Assembly: GCA_964386505.1 (NCBI GenBank)
Contig: CAYLSM010000070.1
Span: 1-19,049 of the forward strand
Reading direction: 5' to 3'
Length of the DNA stretch: 19,049 bases
From: JAJFUG01 sp964386505
Lineage (GTDB): Bacteria > Gemmatimonadota > Glassbacteria > GWA2-58-10
Shown: one piece after another, positions 7,385-15,608 of the stretch
Numbering within the stretch: the stretch's first letter is position 1
Layout of the letters: each line of letters opens with the position of its first letter
Program-made: the position numbers and the translations under genes
Notes under the pieces: model-generated
What the model was told of the DNA's origin: nothing
Databases searched by the model: none
Seen by the model: the letters and a program-made list of their open reading frames with translations, nothing else

Positions 7385-9451
7385 TCACTCCGGTATGGCC
7401 ACACTCATCTGGTAGTTGCTGCGGCTGAAGAGCGGCATCTTGTAGCGCGGCACAGCCCGGCCGCCCGGTGCGGGCCTGTCCTGTGTGTAAATCCACATCC
7501 GGCCGGTGTTCCACATTACCAGTTCGTCGCGGCTGTCGCCGGTCAGGTTGACCGCGTCCATGGTCAGCTCCGGGTGGCCGGGATCACTGAACCGCACCAC
7601 GCGGCGCCCGAATCCGTCCCACATCCCTCCCAGGGAGTCATCCGCCGAGATCAACAGCAGCGCCGATCCGTCGCCCACCCAGTCCACAGCCAGGCACATC
7701 GAGCCGAGAAAACTGGGCTGTGCCTCCCACAGCTTGCGCCCGTCCTGCGCATGAAGGCTCACCACGCCAAGGTTGCCCCAGTAGGTGCACTGGGCCATCT
7801 CGCAGCCCGGAAGGTCGGGACGGAAATCGGCCACGGCCATGCGCTGGACATGCCCCAGGATCTGCTTGGCGTGGATATTCCCGCAGGTATCGCCCACCAT
7901 CAGGCCCTCCTCGCCCGAGCAGAAATACGTGTGCCAGCCCGGGAAACAGGATGGATCACCCGCCCGGCCCATGAACACGGCATCCGAGTGGTCCTGCATC
8001 TGAAGGTCGAACATCCGGCGGCCGTCGTGGTCGAACAGGCAGTAGCCCTGGATCACCTCATCCCGCCCGTCCCCGTCGATATCGCGGGCGTAGGGATAAT
8101 GCCCGGCGTTCAGGTTGGCGGTCCAGAGCTGCTTGAAATCGCGGGAATAGGCCCAGATATTATTGTAATCATCTTTTATCAGGTAGTCGCCCACAGAACC
8201 GCTGCCGGTCAGGTCGCAGAAATAGAGCACTCCGGCCGGGATACGCTCATACTGGTCCTCAGCGTAGAAACTGTCGGGGTGCTTGGGACCGTGCTCCGGA
8301 GTGGGAGTAGTGGCCAGGCTCACCCCGGTGCGGCCGTCCAGGAACTCCACCTTGAAATCGTGGGACAGAGCCACCTCGCAGCGCCCGTCATGGTCAAGGT
8401 CCACCACCTGAAAGGGAAGGTCCGTGGCCAGGATTTCGGGCACGGTGTCATTATCCCCCCACTGCCAGAGGATTTCACCGTCCAGGTTGAATGCGGTCAG
8501 TCCGCTCAGCGAACGGGCCAGCGGGCCGCTCGCCCCGGGCTGGCGCTGGGCCAGCACGAACTCCAGCCGCCCGTCCCCGTCCAGGTCGCCCCATCGCACC
8601 TGACGGCCGTTCACGGCCAGGCCGTGCAGGTCGATCTGCTTCCAGAGCGACGGTTGCGGGTACCGGGCCGACTCCTCCTGCTCCAAACGCTCCTTCTCGG
8701 CCTTGCGGCGCAGCCAGTCCTCGCGGGCGGCGTTACTCATAATGACCCGCACACGTCTGAAATCGCAGGGCGAGTTGGCGATCAGCCCAACCCTTCCGGC
8801 GCCCAGCCAGTGGTCGCGGCGCAGGATATCCATCTGTTTCCCGTCCACGTAGAACGCCTGGTTCTCGCCCTGCACCTCAACCCGAAGGGTGTGGCTCTGC
8901 CCGGGCTTATACTTGAACTCGCGGATTTTGAGCTTTGTCCAGGCGTCGTGGATTCTCCGGGTCCAGACCCACTTACTCCCCTCCTCCAGCGAGAGCATGT
9001 AGAACCGGGCCGAGGTGGCGGCGCGGTAGACAATCCCCACCGGCTCCGAGGTCGCCAGGGGGGCCAGCTCCACCTCCAGGGTGTAGTCGGTCCAGAGCGG
9101 ATCGCCTGTCAGGACCAGGGGGTTGGAGTCCTCGAGCAGGGCCTCGTTGTTCTGGTGCATCATCTGAGTGCCGTTTTCCGCGCGGATACTCCAGCTCGGG
9201 CCGTCCCAGGCCATCCAGTGGCTGGCCTCGCTCCAGGGGCCCCAGGCCGGGGTCTTGGGGACCCAGTGGTACTCCTGGACCGCGGTGTACTCCGCCGAGA
9301 GGTCGCCCGCCGGGTAGGCGGAGAAATCATCCTCGAACACCACCACCGAGTCTGCGCCCACCGGCAGCCATACAGCGGCCGGCGCGCCACCTCCGGCACA
9401 GGCGGTAAGGGCCAGGCTCAGACCGAGCAGTACTGCCATCAGACTGCGCAT
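7385..9451 (-). CDS. Lipoprotein with concanavalin/3-keto-disaccharide-hydrolase-like domain and FG-GAP/rhamnogalacturonan-lyase-like propeller
   Basis: 688 residues. A lipobox LTAC places the lipidated cysteine at residue 18, so the protein is exported and membrane-anchored. Residues 35-240 look like a concanavalin-type beta sandwich (TDYTLEVELA near 121, FYVDGKQM near 200, VGLIANSPCDFRRVRV near 221), as in LamG or DUF1080 proteins. A charged helical linker follows (241-262). Residues 270-660 show repeated calcium-type loops DLDGDGRLE (289), DLDHDGRCE (351) and DIDGDGRDE (457), typical of FG-GAP/VCBS propellers and of family 11 rhamnogalacturonan lyases. I see no proof of catalysis; it may bind or cut a glycan. 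AGGAGA lies 6 nt before the ATG. It is the second gene of an apparent operon, 50 nt after the dehydrogenase. The domain layout is fairly sure; the function is open. Confidence 0.72.
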   Translation of the reverse strand: MRSLMAVLLGLSLALTACAGGGAPAAVWLPVGADSVVVFEDDFSAYPAGDLSAEYTAVQEYHWVPKTPAWGPWSEASHWMAWDGPSWSIRAENGTQMMHQNNEALLEDSNPLVLTGDPLWTDYTLEVELAPLATSEPVGIVYRAATSARFYMLSLEEGSKWVWTRRIHDAWTKLKIREFKYKPGQSHTLRVEVQGENQAFYVDGKQMDILRRDHWLGAGRVGLIANSPCDFRRVRVIMSNAAREDWLRRKAEKERLEQEESARYPQPSLWKQIDLHGLAVNGRQVRWGDLDGDGRLEFVLAQRQPGASGPLARSLSGLTAFNLDGEILWQWGDNDTVPEILATDLPFQVVDLDHDGRCEVALSHDFKVEFLDGRTGVSLATTPTPEHGPKHPDSFYAEDQYERIPAGVLYFCDLTGSGSVGDYLIKDDYNNIWAYSRDFKQLWTANLNAGHYPYARDIDGDGRDEVIQGYCLFDHDGRRMFDLQMQDHSDAVFMGRAGDPSCFPGWHTYFCSGEEGLMVGDTCGNIHAKQILGHVQRMAVADFRPDLPGCEMAQCTYWGNLGVVSLHAQDGRKLWEAQPSFLGSMCLAVDWVGDGSALLLISADDSLGGMWDGFGRRVVRFSDPGHPELTMDAVNLTGDSRDELVMWNTGRMWIYTQDRPAPGGRAVPRYKMPLFSRSNYQMSVAIPE

Positions 9452-9501
9452 CGGGGTCTCCTGATAGAAATGAAAGACTCTGGAACCGGACCCTCCTGTG
9501 C

Positions 9502-10554
9502 TCAGGACCGGCCCACCTTCAGCATCACCTTGACCACGTCCGGCGGCTCACGGTCCACCAGTTCGAACGCCTGGGCCGCCTGCTCCAGCGGGTACTCGGC
9601 GCTCACGAACGGGTCGGTGCGGTAGCGCCCGGCAGCCATGGTTGCGATCACGCGCGGGTACTCGCCCCGGCTGACCCGGCTGCATTGGAGGGTCGCCTCT
9701 TTCCAGACCAGCAGTTTCCAGGGTATGCCGTATTGCACCGGTCCCTGACCCAGCACTGTGATTTGTCCGGCGTTGCGCACCATCTCCACCGCCTGGGCCA
9801 GCGGTGGCTTGCCGCCCACGGTGGTCAGGTCGGCCTCGCCGATACACTCGATCACCCGGTCGGCGCCCAGGCCGCCGGTGAACTCGTTTATCGCCGCCAC
9901 GGCGTCCGTGCTGCGGGCGTTGACCGCCAGGGCAGCACCCAGGCTTTCGGCCAAGCGCAGCTTGGGCTCGGCCACATCCACCACGGCCACTTTCTCGGCC
10001 GCTGTGAGAAGCACATTCTGCAGAACGGACAGCCCCACCCGCCCGGCGCCCAGCACCACCACCTTGTCGCCCGGGTCCACACGGGCCATGGTGGTGGCGT
10101 GCATGCCGATCGAGAAAATCTCCACCAGGGCGGCGTCCCGGTCGGACAGGCTGTCCGGCACGCGGAAACACTGTTCCTCATCCGCAACCACCTGCTCGGC
10201 AAACGCCCCGTCCAGGTCAATCCCGATCAGCCGCAGGCTGCGGCAGGCGTTGTAGTGCCCGGCCAGGCAAGCCGGGCAACGGCGGCAACTGATTATCGGG
10301 TCCACGCAGACCCGCTCTCCGGGGTGGAAATGCGTCACCTCCGGCCCAACCTCCAGCACCATGCCTGCGAACTCGTGGCCCTGTGTGGTGGGAAAGCTTA
10401 CCCGGCCGGCGAACTCACCGCGATAGACATGGATATCGCTGCCGCAGATTCCGGCGTAGCCCACGGCCAGGCGCACCCCGTGTGGCCCGCACACCGGCGT
10501 CGGGCGTTCGGTCAACTGGATCGTTCTCTCTTTAACTGTACGGGCAGCTAACAT
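9502..10554 (-). CDS. Zinc-dependent medium-chain alcohol/polyol dehydrogenase
   Basis: 350 residues from the ATG at 10554, which has AAGGGGA just upstream; the open frame extends further but without family similarity. Catalytic zinc ligands are C37 (GICGSD), H60 and E61 (GHEFAG), with E145 nearby. Structural zinc cysteines are C90, C93, C96 and C104. The Rossmann loop is GAGRVG (169-174), and D193 at the end of the next strand favours NAD over NADP. The sequence style is that of sorbitol, threonine, galactitol-phosphate or L-galactonate/L-gulonate 5-dehydrogenases, which oxidise a secondary alcohol of a polyol, sugar acid or amino acid in the cytoplasm. It leads the pair with the glycan-related lipoprotein, so a sugar-derived substrate is plausible. 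The substrate cannot be fixed from sequence. Confidence 0.88.
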   Translation of the reverse strand: MLAARTVKERTIQLTERPTPVCGPHGVRLAVGYAGICGSDIHVYRGEFAGRVSFPTTQGHEFAGMVLEVGPEVTHFHPGERVCVDPIISCRRCPACLAGHYNACRSLRLIGIDLDGAFAEQVVADEEQCFRVPDSLSDRDAALVEIFSIGMHATTMARVDPGDKVVVLGAGRVGLSVLQNVLLTAAEKVAVVDVAEPKLRLAESLGAALAVNARSTDAVAAINEFTGGLGADRVIECIGEADLTTVGGKPPLAQAVEMVRNAGQITVLGQGPVQYGIPWKLLVWKEATLQCSRVSRGEYPRVIATMAAGRYRTDPFVSAEYPLEQAAQAFELVDREPPDVVKVMLKVGRS

Positions 10555-10661
10555 GGTTCCCCTTTCAATACCGGCATTGCCGAAAGAAATCATTTCATCC
10601 CTGCAGCCCCGGCGGCCGGAACCAGTCCGGAATGTGGAAAACCGGGGTCTTGTCCGGCTGG

Positions 10662-10690
10662 AAAATACTCCGGCCCGCACCCCGGCGCAA
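10662..10690 (-). promoter_or_regulatory. Putative promoter of the dehydrogenase-lipoprotein pair
   Basis: Read on the minus strand: TTGCGC (10690-10685), a 17-nt spacer and TATTTT (10667-10662). The start would be near 10655, leaving a leader of about 100 nt. The motif TTGTCCG (plus strand 10650-10656) covers the predicted start. Confidence 0.4.
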
Positions 10691-10742
10691 GGGCAGTCCG
10701 GAGACCTAAATGCGGCACTTAAGCTGTTTTCGCAGAAACTAC

Positions 10743-10771
10743 TTGCAAATCCGCCCTTCCAAGTGTAAAAT
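10743..10771 (+). promoter_or_regulatory. Putative sigma70-type promoter of the twin CRP-like domain gene
   Basis: TTGCAA (10743-10748), a 17-nt spacer and TAAAAT (10766-10771), with a leader of about 52 nt to the ATG at 10830. It is one of the better promoter matches in the window. Confidence 0.55.
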
Positions 10772-10829
10772 TTCGCTGAATACGTGGCGTTTGGCTTCCC
10801 CCCCAGGGACACGTGAGGAAGAGGAAGAA

Positions 10830-11816
10830 ATGGAAGAGGCCAGGGCGGAACAGGTCATCAAGGAACTTCAGCTCATCACCCGGACAATCTACACCGGGGA
10901 GGTGCCGGATTTCAAACCCTCGGGCACCTTGCTGGTCAAAAGCATTAAGCCCGCCGACATGCCGTTCATCCGCAAAGATGCCTCCGGCCGCGCCCTGTTC
11001 TACATCATCGAGGGCAGCGCCGGCGTGGATGTAGGCCAGCCCGAGCGTATAATCGTACCGCAGAAAAGAACCGTGGGCGAAATGAGCATGGTCGCCTCGG
11101 TGCTGAACGTGTTCGACAACCTGGGTACGGTCGAGAGCCGCTCGGCGGATGTCTACGCCGAGGAGCCGATGCGTCTGATGGTGTTCAACTACCAGTCGAT
11201 CATCGACATCCTGCAGGACCCCAACCCCGCGTTCCGCAAGTACCGCCACCAGGTGCTGGTCAGCCTCAACCGGGTGATGTTCAAGAAACTGGCCGAGGTG
11301 AACCAGAGCTATGTCGATATCCTGGTCCAGTACGGGCTGGAGGGCAACGAGCCGGAGGGGCTGCAGCTTCCCACCCTGCTGCAGGAGGGGCTGATGCGCT
11401 TTCTGAAAAACATGCGCACCATCCCCAACATGCATATCTCGCCCCACGAGCTGCGCGGCACTCTGATTCAGCAGGGACAGCCCAACCCGGCCATGGTAAT
11501 GGTGGAGCAGGGCAAGCTCAAGGTGAGTATCATGGTGAAAACCGGCGAGGAGGAAGACGCCGAGACGCGCCTGGTGGTGCTCGACATGTTCCCCGCCCCT
11601 ACCATGGTGGGCGAGGCCTCGATCCTGAATGTCGGTGCTATCAGCGGGGCGCAGGTCGAGGTGGTGGGCAAGACCGTAGGCTACCGGATGCCGGTGCAGA
11701 ACCTTCTGCTGCACCTTCAGCACTACCCGGACATGTTCGAGAATTTCTTCAAGCTGCTCCTGGAGCTGAACTATTTCCGCACCGTGGGCATGATGCACAA
11801 GACCTCGAACCTCTGA
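10830..11816 (+). CDS. Protein with two cyclic-nucleotide-binding-like (CRP-type) domains, no visible DNA-binding domain
   Basis: 328 residues from the ATG at 10830, preceded by the purine-rich GAGGAAGAGGAAGAA; the frame is open further upstream but the promoter falls inside that part. Two jelly-roll effector domains are suggested. The first (about 28-160) has FYIIEGSAGVDVG and VGEMSMV, the place where CRP proteins have their GE phosphate-binding turn. The second (about 205-310) has MVMVEQGKLKVSIMV and MVGEASIL. A helical segment joins them (about 135-200). There is no helix-turn-helix or other output domain, and the protein is soluble. The cAMP-contacting arginine after GE is not evident in either domain, so ligand binding is doubtful. 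It may act as a protein-protein adaptor. It is a single gene with its own promoter and terminator. The fold is moderately sure; the function is unknown. Confidence 0.62.
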   Translation: MEEARAEQVIKELQLITRTIYTGEVPDFKPSGTLLVKSIKPADMPFIRKDASGRALFYIIEGSAGVDVGQPERIIVPQKRTVGEMSMVASVLNVFDNLGTVESRSADVYAEEPMRLMVFNYQSIIDILQDPNPAFRKYRHQVLVSLNRVMFKKLAEVNQSYVDILVQYGLEGNEPEGLQLPTLLQEGLMRFLKNMRTIPNMHISPHELRGTLIQQGQPNPAMVMVEQGKLKVSIMVKTGEEEDAETRLVVLDMFPAPTMVGEASILNVGAISGAQVEVVGKTVGYRMPVQNLLLHLQHYPDMFENFFKLLLELNYFRTVGMMHKTSNL

Positions 11817-11845
11817 GGCCCATGTAAGCCGCCGATTTTCCAAGG

Positions 11846-11875
11846 AGGATGCCGTCAGGCATCCTTTTGTTTTTG
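11846..11875 (+). terminator. Intrinsic terminator of the twin CRP-like gene
   Basis: AGGATGCC (11846-11853), GTCA loop and GGCATCCT (11858-11865), merging into TTTTGTTTTT. It stands 30 nt after the stop codon. Confidence 0.9.
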
Positions 11876-11887
11876 CGCCACTGGCAC

Positions 11888-11916
11888 TTGCACCAAGGGT
11901 TGGTCCGAACTATCTT
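11888..11916 (+). promoter_or_regulatory. Putative promoter of the membrane sensor-like gene
   Basis: TTGCAC (11888-11893), a 17-nt spacer and TATCTT (11911-11916), directly after the preceding terminator and about 35 nt upstream of the GTG at 11959. Confidence 0.42.
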
Positions 11917-11958
11917 CAACTTGTCCTGATAGCTTTCGAACTGACGGAATGAACGCAA

Positions 11959-12801
11959 GTGGGGGGGTGGGGCTTGGATACGATCAACAGGTTGACCGCT
12001 CGCTTCGATTCCGCCGAGATCGAGCATCATTACCGGCAAGAGTTCCTGGCTGCGGACAAAAAGAAAATCTTCACCGTCCTGAGCATAGTTGTGTTTTTCG
12101 GCCTGGCCTTTTTCATCTCCGACCTCCAGGTGGCGCGGGCCCGCGAGATAGGCGGAATACTCCTGCTGGCAAGGCTGGCCATGGTGGCCTTCGTGGCAGT
12201 GAGCTTTTTAATCTGCCGCCGCAGCCAGGACGAAAAGCTGATCGACCGCATGGTCCTGATCACGGTTATTCTGTCCAACGCTCTCATCTCACTGATAAAC
12301 TGCACCCGCCCGCCGGACTACTATACCTATCTGCTCATCGACCTGGTCGCGATCTTCGTGGTCTACCTGTACATACCGAACCGTTTCCTGTACCAGCTCT
12401 TCCCGGTCATTCTTTTCAACCTGAGCGAGATGCTGATATTCCTGTACCTGAAGGGAAACCCCGGACCAGTCTCGCTGCTTGCCATCGCGGTGGCGTTTCT
12501 CGTGGCCAATGTGACCGGACTGCTCGCCTCCCACAGCCGGCACCTGTCCAACCGCCAGCTTTTCAGCTCCTGGGTCGCCGAGAAAAAGCTGCGGCAGAAA
12601 TACGAGGAGGCGCTGGGCCAGATCAAGACCCTCAGCGGACTTTTGCCCATCTGTTCCTCCTGCAAGAGGATTCGCGATGAGCAGGGTAATTGGACTTTTC
12701 TCGAGATCTATATCAGCGAACATTCCCAGGCTGAGTTCACCCATGGCCTCTGCCCGGACTGCCTCCATAAGCTGTACCCTGGGTTTTCCGACAAAGTCTG
12801 A
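11959..12801 (+). CDS. Six-helix membrane protein with C-terminal CxxC...CxxC module (sensor-like)
   Basis: 280 residues from GTG at 11959. TTG at 11974, after GGGGTGGGG, is an equally possible start; there is no ATG. Six hydrophobic segments lie at about 37-56, 66-86, 97-114, 122-140, 144-164 and 170-190. A short charged helix (205-225) follows, then LPICSSCKRIRDEQGNW (229-245), YISEH (251-255) and HGLCPDCLHKLYP (262-274). That C-terminal block, with C232, C235, C265 and C268, is one I know from the ends of many PAS/GAF and receiver-domain signalling proteins, especially in Deltaproteobacteria. It probably binds zinc; its role is not established. No kinase, cyclase or methyl-accepting region is present. 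The ligand is unknown. It sits between the twin CRP-like gene and the lyase, each with separate signals, so a functional link is only a guess. Confidence 0.72.
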   Translation: MGGWGLDTINRLTARFDSAEIEHHYRQEFLAADKKKIFTVLSIVVFFGLAFFISDLQVARAREIGGILLLARLAMVAFVAVSFLICRRSQDEKLIDRMVLITVILSNALISLINCTRPPDYYTYLLIDLVAIFVVYLYIPNRFLYQLFPVILFNLSEMLIFLYLKGNPGPVSLLAIAVAFLVANVTGLLASHSRHLSNRQLFSSWVAEKKLRQKYEEALGQIKTLSGLLPICSSCKRIRDEQGNWTFLEIYISEHSQAEFTHGLCPDCLHKLYPGFSDKV

Positions 12802-12844
12802 CTCTCCGGCCCGTCCGGATAAAGCCCGCCTTACGATGAAATAG

Positions 12845-12873
12845 TTGAAAGACACACCTTGTGCGGCTAAGTT
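12845..12873 (+). promoter_or_regulatory. Weak putative promoter of the heparinase-like gene
   Basis: TTGAAA (12845-12850), a 17-nt spacer and TAAGTT (12868-12873). The -10 match is poor; it is listed because spacing and position are right. Confidence 0.28.
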
Positions 12874-12917
12874 TATCCGCATCCCCGCATTGCCTGTCAC
12901 CCGTCCCGGAGGAAACC

Positions 12918-15449
12918 ATGAAAGCCGTCCTGCCCGGATTCGCCCTCGCCATTATCGCCGTGGCTGCATTCTGCGCCTGCTCGCCGGGTGTGGACCCTCT
13001 GGAGCGTCTGCCTCAGACCGAGCCTGAGCTTGCCGGCACCCGTCTGCCGCACTATCCGCCCGATGGGGCGGAGGCGCAGGTCAACCCGCCGGGATTTTTC
13101 TGGACCGTGAACGATTCGGCCGCCAGTTACAGTTTCAGGCTATTCCGCAAAGGGCAGTCCCCGGCCGTGGTGGCGCTGGATTCGTTGCGGGAGGCGGTGA
13201 CCGCCCTGGAAAGCCCGCTGCCCTCCGGAGACTACCGCTGGTTCGTGGTCTACTGCGACAGCGCCGGACAGGCGTTCGGACGATCCGGTGTCCGCACGTT
13301 CAGCCTGAAAGAGGGCGTCCCCGAGCTGCCCCTGCCCGATCCCTCCCCGCTCGAAAGCCGGCTTACAGGCAAGCACCCCCGGCTGTTCTTCCAGGGTGAC
13401 GGCGAGCTGGAGCGGCGGATCGCCGCGCGCGCCGCCGGAGCCGACAGCGCCGCCTGGCGACAGCTTGTCGCCCGGGCCGACCTGGCCTTGGCCGAGCCGT
13501 TATATCCGGAGCCGGCGCCTTACAAAGACGGCAAATTCGAGGTGGGCGAGTGGCGGCGCATCTACACCCCCGGCAAGCGCGGCAGCGCCCACGCCCTGCG
13601 CCTGGCCCTGGTCTGGCGGGTCACCGGCGAGAAAAAGTACCTCGTGGGCGCTAAAAAATGGCTCCTGCATCTTTCGACCTGGGACCCGGACGGGATCACC
13701 AGCTACAACCTTCCGCTGGCGGACGGCTCCACTGGCAACGACGAGGCCTCGATGCCCATGCTGGAGCGCATGTCGATCACCTACGACTGGATCGCCGCCG
13801 AGCTGGACAGCCTGGAACGTGAAAAAGTCCTGGCCTGCCTGCGGCGGCGCGGCGACCAGATGATGGAATACTACAACGGTGTGCATTTCATCTCCGAGCC
13901 CTGGTCGAACCACGCGGTGCGGGCGATCCCGTTCCTCGGGTTCGGCGCGGTGGCCTGCCTGGGCGAGGTGGACAGCGCCAGGCTCTGGCTCGACTATGTC
14001 CTGCGCTGCTACCTGACCACATTCCCCACCTGGGGCTCGGATGACGGGGGCTGGGCTCAGGGCCTCAGCTACTGGTCGGCCTATGTGGGCTGGCACACCA
14101 ATTTCCTGGACGGCCTGCGCGGGGCCACCGGAATCGACCTCTACCGCAAGCCCTTCTTCCGCCACAACGGGTATTTTGCGGTCTGGTGCCACCCGCCCTA
14201 CGCCCGGCGCGGCGGTTTCGGTGATGGAGGGGAGGGCGCACCCAACGCTCCGGAAAAGCTGATGCTGCTGAAATACGCCGGCGCGATGCACGACCCGGTC
14301 CTGCTCTGGCAGAGCGAGCATATCGCCATCCCTACAGGGATCGAGTCCAAGCTGCAGGTCAATGCCGATGACCCCGGCTGGCTGGAATGGTTCGTGGAGG
14401 ATGTTTTCAGCTTCCTCACCCCCAGGCCGGAGGGTCTGGAAGAGAAAGCCCCCACAAACCTGCCGCAGTCCAAGTGGTTCAAGGATATCGGCTGGGTGGC
14501 CGTGCACTCCGCCCTGGGAGATTCGGCCCAGGATGTCTGGGCGCTGTTCAAGTCCAGCCGCTACGGCAGCTACAGCCACAGCCACGCCGACCAGAACAGT
14601 TTCCAGTTCAACGCCTACGGCGAGCCGCTCATTATCGACTCGGGCTACTACCCCTGGTACGGCAGCCCGCACCACAATCTCTGGACCCGCCAGACCCGCG
14701 CCCACAATGCCGTCCTGGTCAACGGCCGCGGTCAGGCGGTCTACTCGATGGAAGCCGCCGGGAAGATCGAATCCTATCACGATCAGGGCGGGTTGGTCGT
14801 TACCGTCGGCGAGGCGGCCCAGGCCTACAACACCCCGCTGGAACAGGAGATTGTCAAGCAGTGGCGCGAGCTTCTGAGCGAACCGCTGCCCCCGGACAGC
14901 CCGAAAGTACTGACCGCCCGGCGCACCCTGGCTTTCCGCGGCCAGGGCGCGGCGCGTCCCTGGCTGGCCGTGCTGGATTGCCTTGAGACCGACGGCCCGG
15001 CCAACTTCCAGTACCTGCTGCACGCGCTCGGCCCGTTCCAGATCGATTCGACCGGCGGCGCGTTGGTCGTGCGCCAGGGCGAGGCGGCCTGCCTGGTGCG
15101 GCTTATCTGCAGCACCGGCATGAGTTTCAGCCAGAGCGACAGTTTCACGGTCGCCCCGGAGGAGCGCTACCTGGGTGCGGCCAACCAGTGGCATTTCAAG
15201 GCCGAGACGCGGGAGCCGGCCACGGCGGTCAAGTATCTGGCTCTCATCATTCCGTTCCGTCAGGGTGAGGAAATCCCGACTGTGGCGGCAGCAGAGGAAG
15301 ATAACTGGCGCGGTTTCGAGCTGAACGGCGAACGGGTGCTGGCCTGGTGGGGCGAGAGTGAGAGCGGTTCTTATCCAGGAGAGAAAGCCCCCGGACGGTT
15401 GCGGGTCGTCTGGGAACAGGACGGACAGAAACAGGCGGAACTGTTCTGA
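12918..15449 (+). CDS. Heparinase II/III-type polysaccharide lyase, exported, probable lipoprotein (DUF4962-like N-terminus)
   Basis: 843 residues from the ATG at 12918, with GGAGG 5-6 nt upstream; the frame extends 19 codons further but would bury the signal. A hydrophobic leader ends at C21 (FCAC|S), a non-standard lipobox with F at -3. Residues 35-140 look like a fibronectin-like DUF4962 domain (NPPGFFWTVNDSAASYSFRLFR). An alpha/alpha toroid follows (about 150-500) with SNH (N331, H332) and DDGGWAQGLSYW (375-386). A heparinase II/III beta-sandwich follows, with RYGSYSHSHADQNSF (548-562) and IDSGYYPWYG. Tyr and His of these motifs are the expected catalytic pair for beta-elimination of uronic-acid polysaccharides such as alginate, heparin-like or other acidic glycans. 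The substrate is not readable. It would act in the periplasm or at the cell surface. It is flanked by other exported proteins. Confidence 0.85.
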   Translation: MKAVLPGFALAIIAVAAFCACSPGVDPLERLPQTEPELAGTRLPHYPPDGAEAQVNPPGFFWTVNDSAASYSFRLFRKGQSPAVVALDSLREAVTALESPLPSGDYRWFVVYCDSAGQAFGRSGVRTFSLKEGVPELPLPDPSPLESRLTGKHPRLFFQGDGELERRIAARAAGADSAAWRQLVARADLALAEPLYPEPAPYKDGKFEVGEWRRIYTPGKRGSAHALRLALVWRVTGEKKYLVGAKKWLLHLSTWDPDGITSYNLPLADGSTGNDEASMPMLERMSITYDWIAAELDSLEREKVLACLRRRGDQMMEYYNGVHFISEPWSNHAVRAIPFLGFGAVACLGEVDSARLWLDYVLRCYLTTFPTWGSDDGGWAQGLSYWSAYVGWHTNFLDGLRGATGIDLYRKPFFRHNGYFAVWCHPPYARRGGFGDGGEGAPNAPEKLMLLKYAGAMHDPVLLWQSEHIAIPTGIESKLQVNADDPGWLEWFVEDVFSFLTPRPEGLEEKAPTNLPQSKWFKDIGWVAVHSALGDSAQDVWALFKSSRYGSYSHSHADQNSFQFNAYGEPLIIDSGYYPWYGSPHHNLWTRQTRAHNAVLVNGRGQAVYSMEAAGKIESYHDQGGLVVTVGEAAQAYNTPLEQEIVKQWRELLSEPLPPDSPKVLTARRTLAFRGQGAARPWLAVLDCLETDGPANFQYLLHALGPFQIDSTGGALVVRQGEAACLVRLICSTGMSFSQSDSFTVAPEERYLGAANQWHFKAETREPATAVKYLALIIPFRQGEEIPTVAAAEEDNWRGFELNGERVLAWWGESESGSYPGEKAPGRLRVVWEQDGQKQAELF

Positions 15450-15476
15450 GATTAAAAATGATGCGCGAGGAAGAAT

Positions 15477-15498
15477 GTAGGAGCACGCCGCAGCGTGC
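15477..15498. repeat. Partial GTAGGAGC-type hairpin, REP-like
   Basis: GTAGGAGCACGC (15477-15488), CGCA, then GCGTGC (15493-15498). The right arm should continue TCCTAC for a full palindrome but reads CCAGGA, so the element is decayed or incomplete. It lies between convergent genes. Confidence 0.45.
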
Positions 15499-15538
15499 CC
15501 AGGAGACATTAGTTATTCTCAAGGACGACATGTAAAAA

Positions 15539-15565
15539 CAGGGGCGGGTTTGAAACCCGCCCCTG
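15539..15565. repeat. 27-nt near-palindrome acting as probable bidirectional terminator, REP-like
   Basis: CAGGGGCGGGTTT (15539-15551), a single G, then the exact reverse complement (15553-15565). Read on the minus strand it is followed by TTTTT, a good terminator for the gene ending at 15609. On the plus strand it can also end the lyase transcript. The ends resemble the palindrome at 7331. Confidence 0.7.
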
Positions 15566-15608
15566 CATAGTTTATCGCTGTCTTTTTTCCATTCCGGCCT
15601 GAGCGGTC

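Noticed and set aside
7574..9625. 683-codon open frame opposite the lipoprotein gene
   Set aside because: High GC content keeps the complementary frame open. The minus strand has a lipobox, DGDG loops and a good ribosome-binding site; this frame has none.
10622..10700. Repeated TCCGG/CCAG motifs in the dehydrogenase upstream region
   Set aside because: Short GC-rich words recur often at this base composition, and no consistent spacing was found.
13500..15509. 669-codon minus-strand frame over the heparinase-like gene
   Set aside because: Shadow frame; the plus strand carries the heparinase motifs and a signal peptide.
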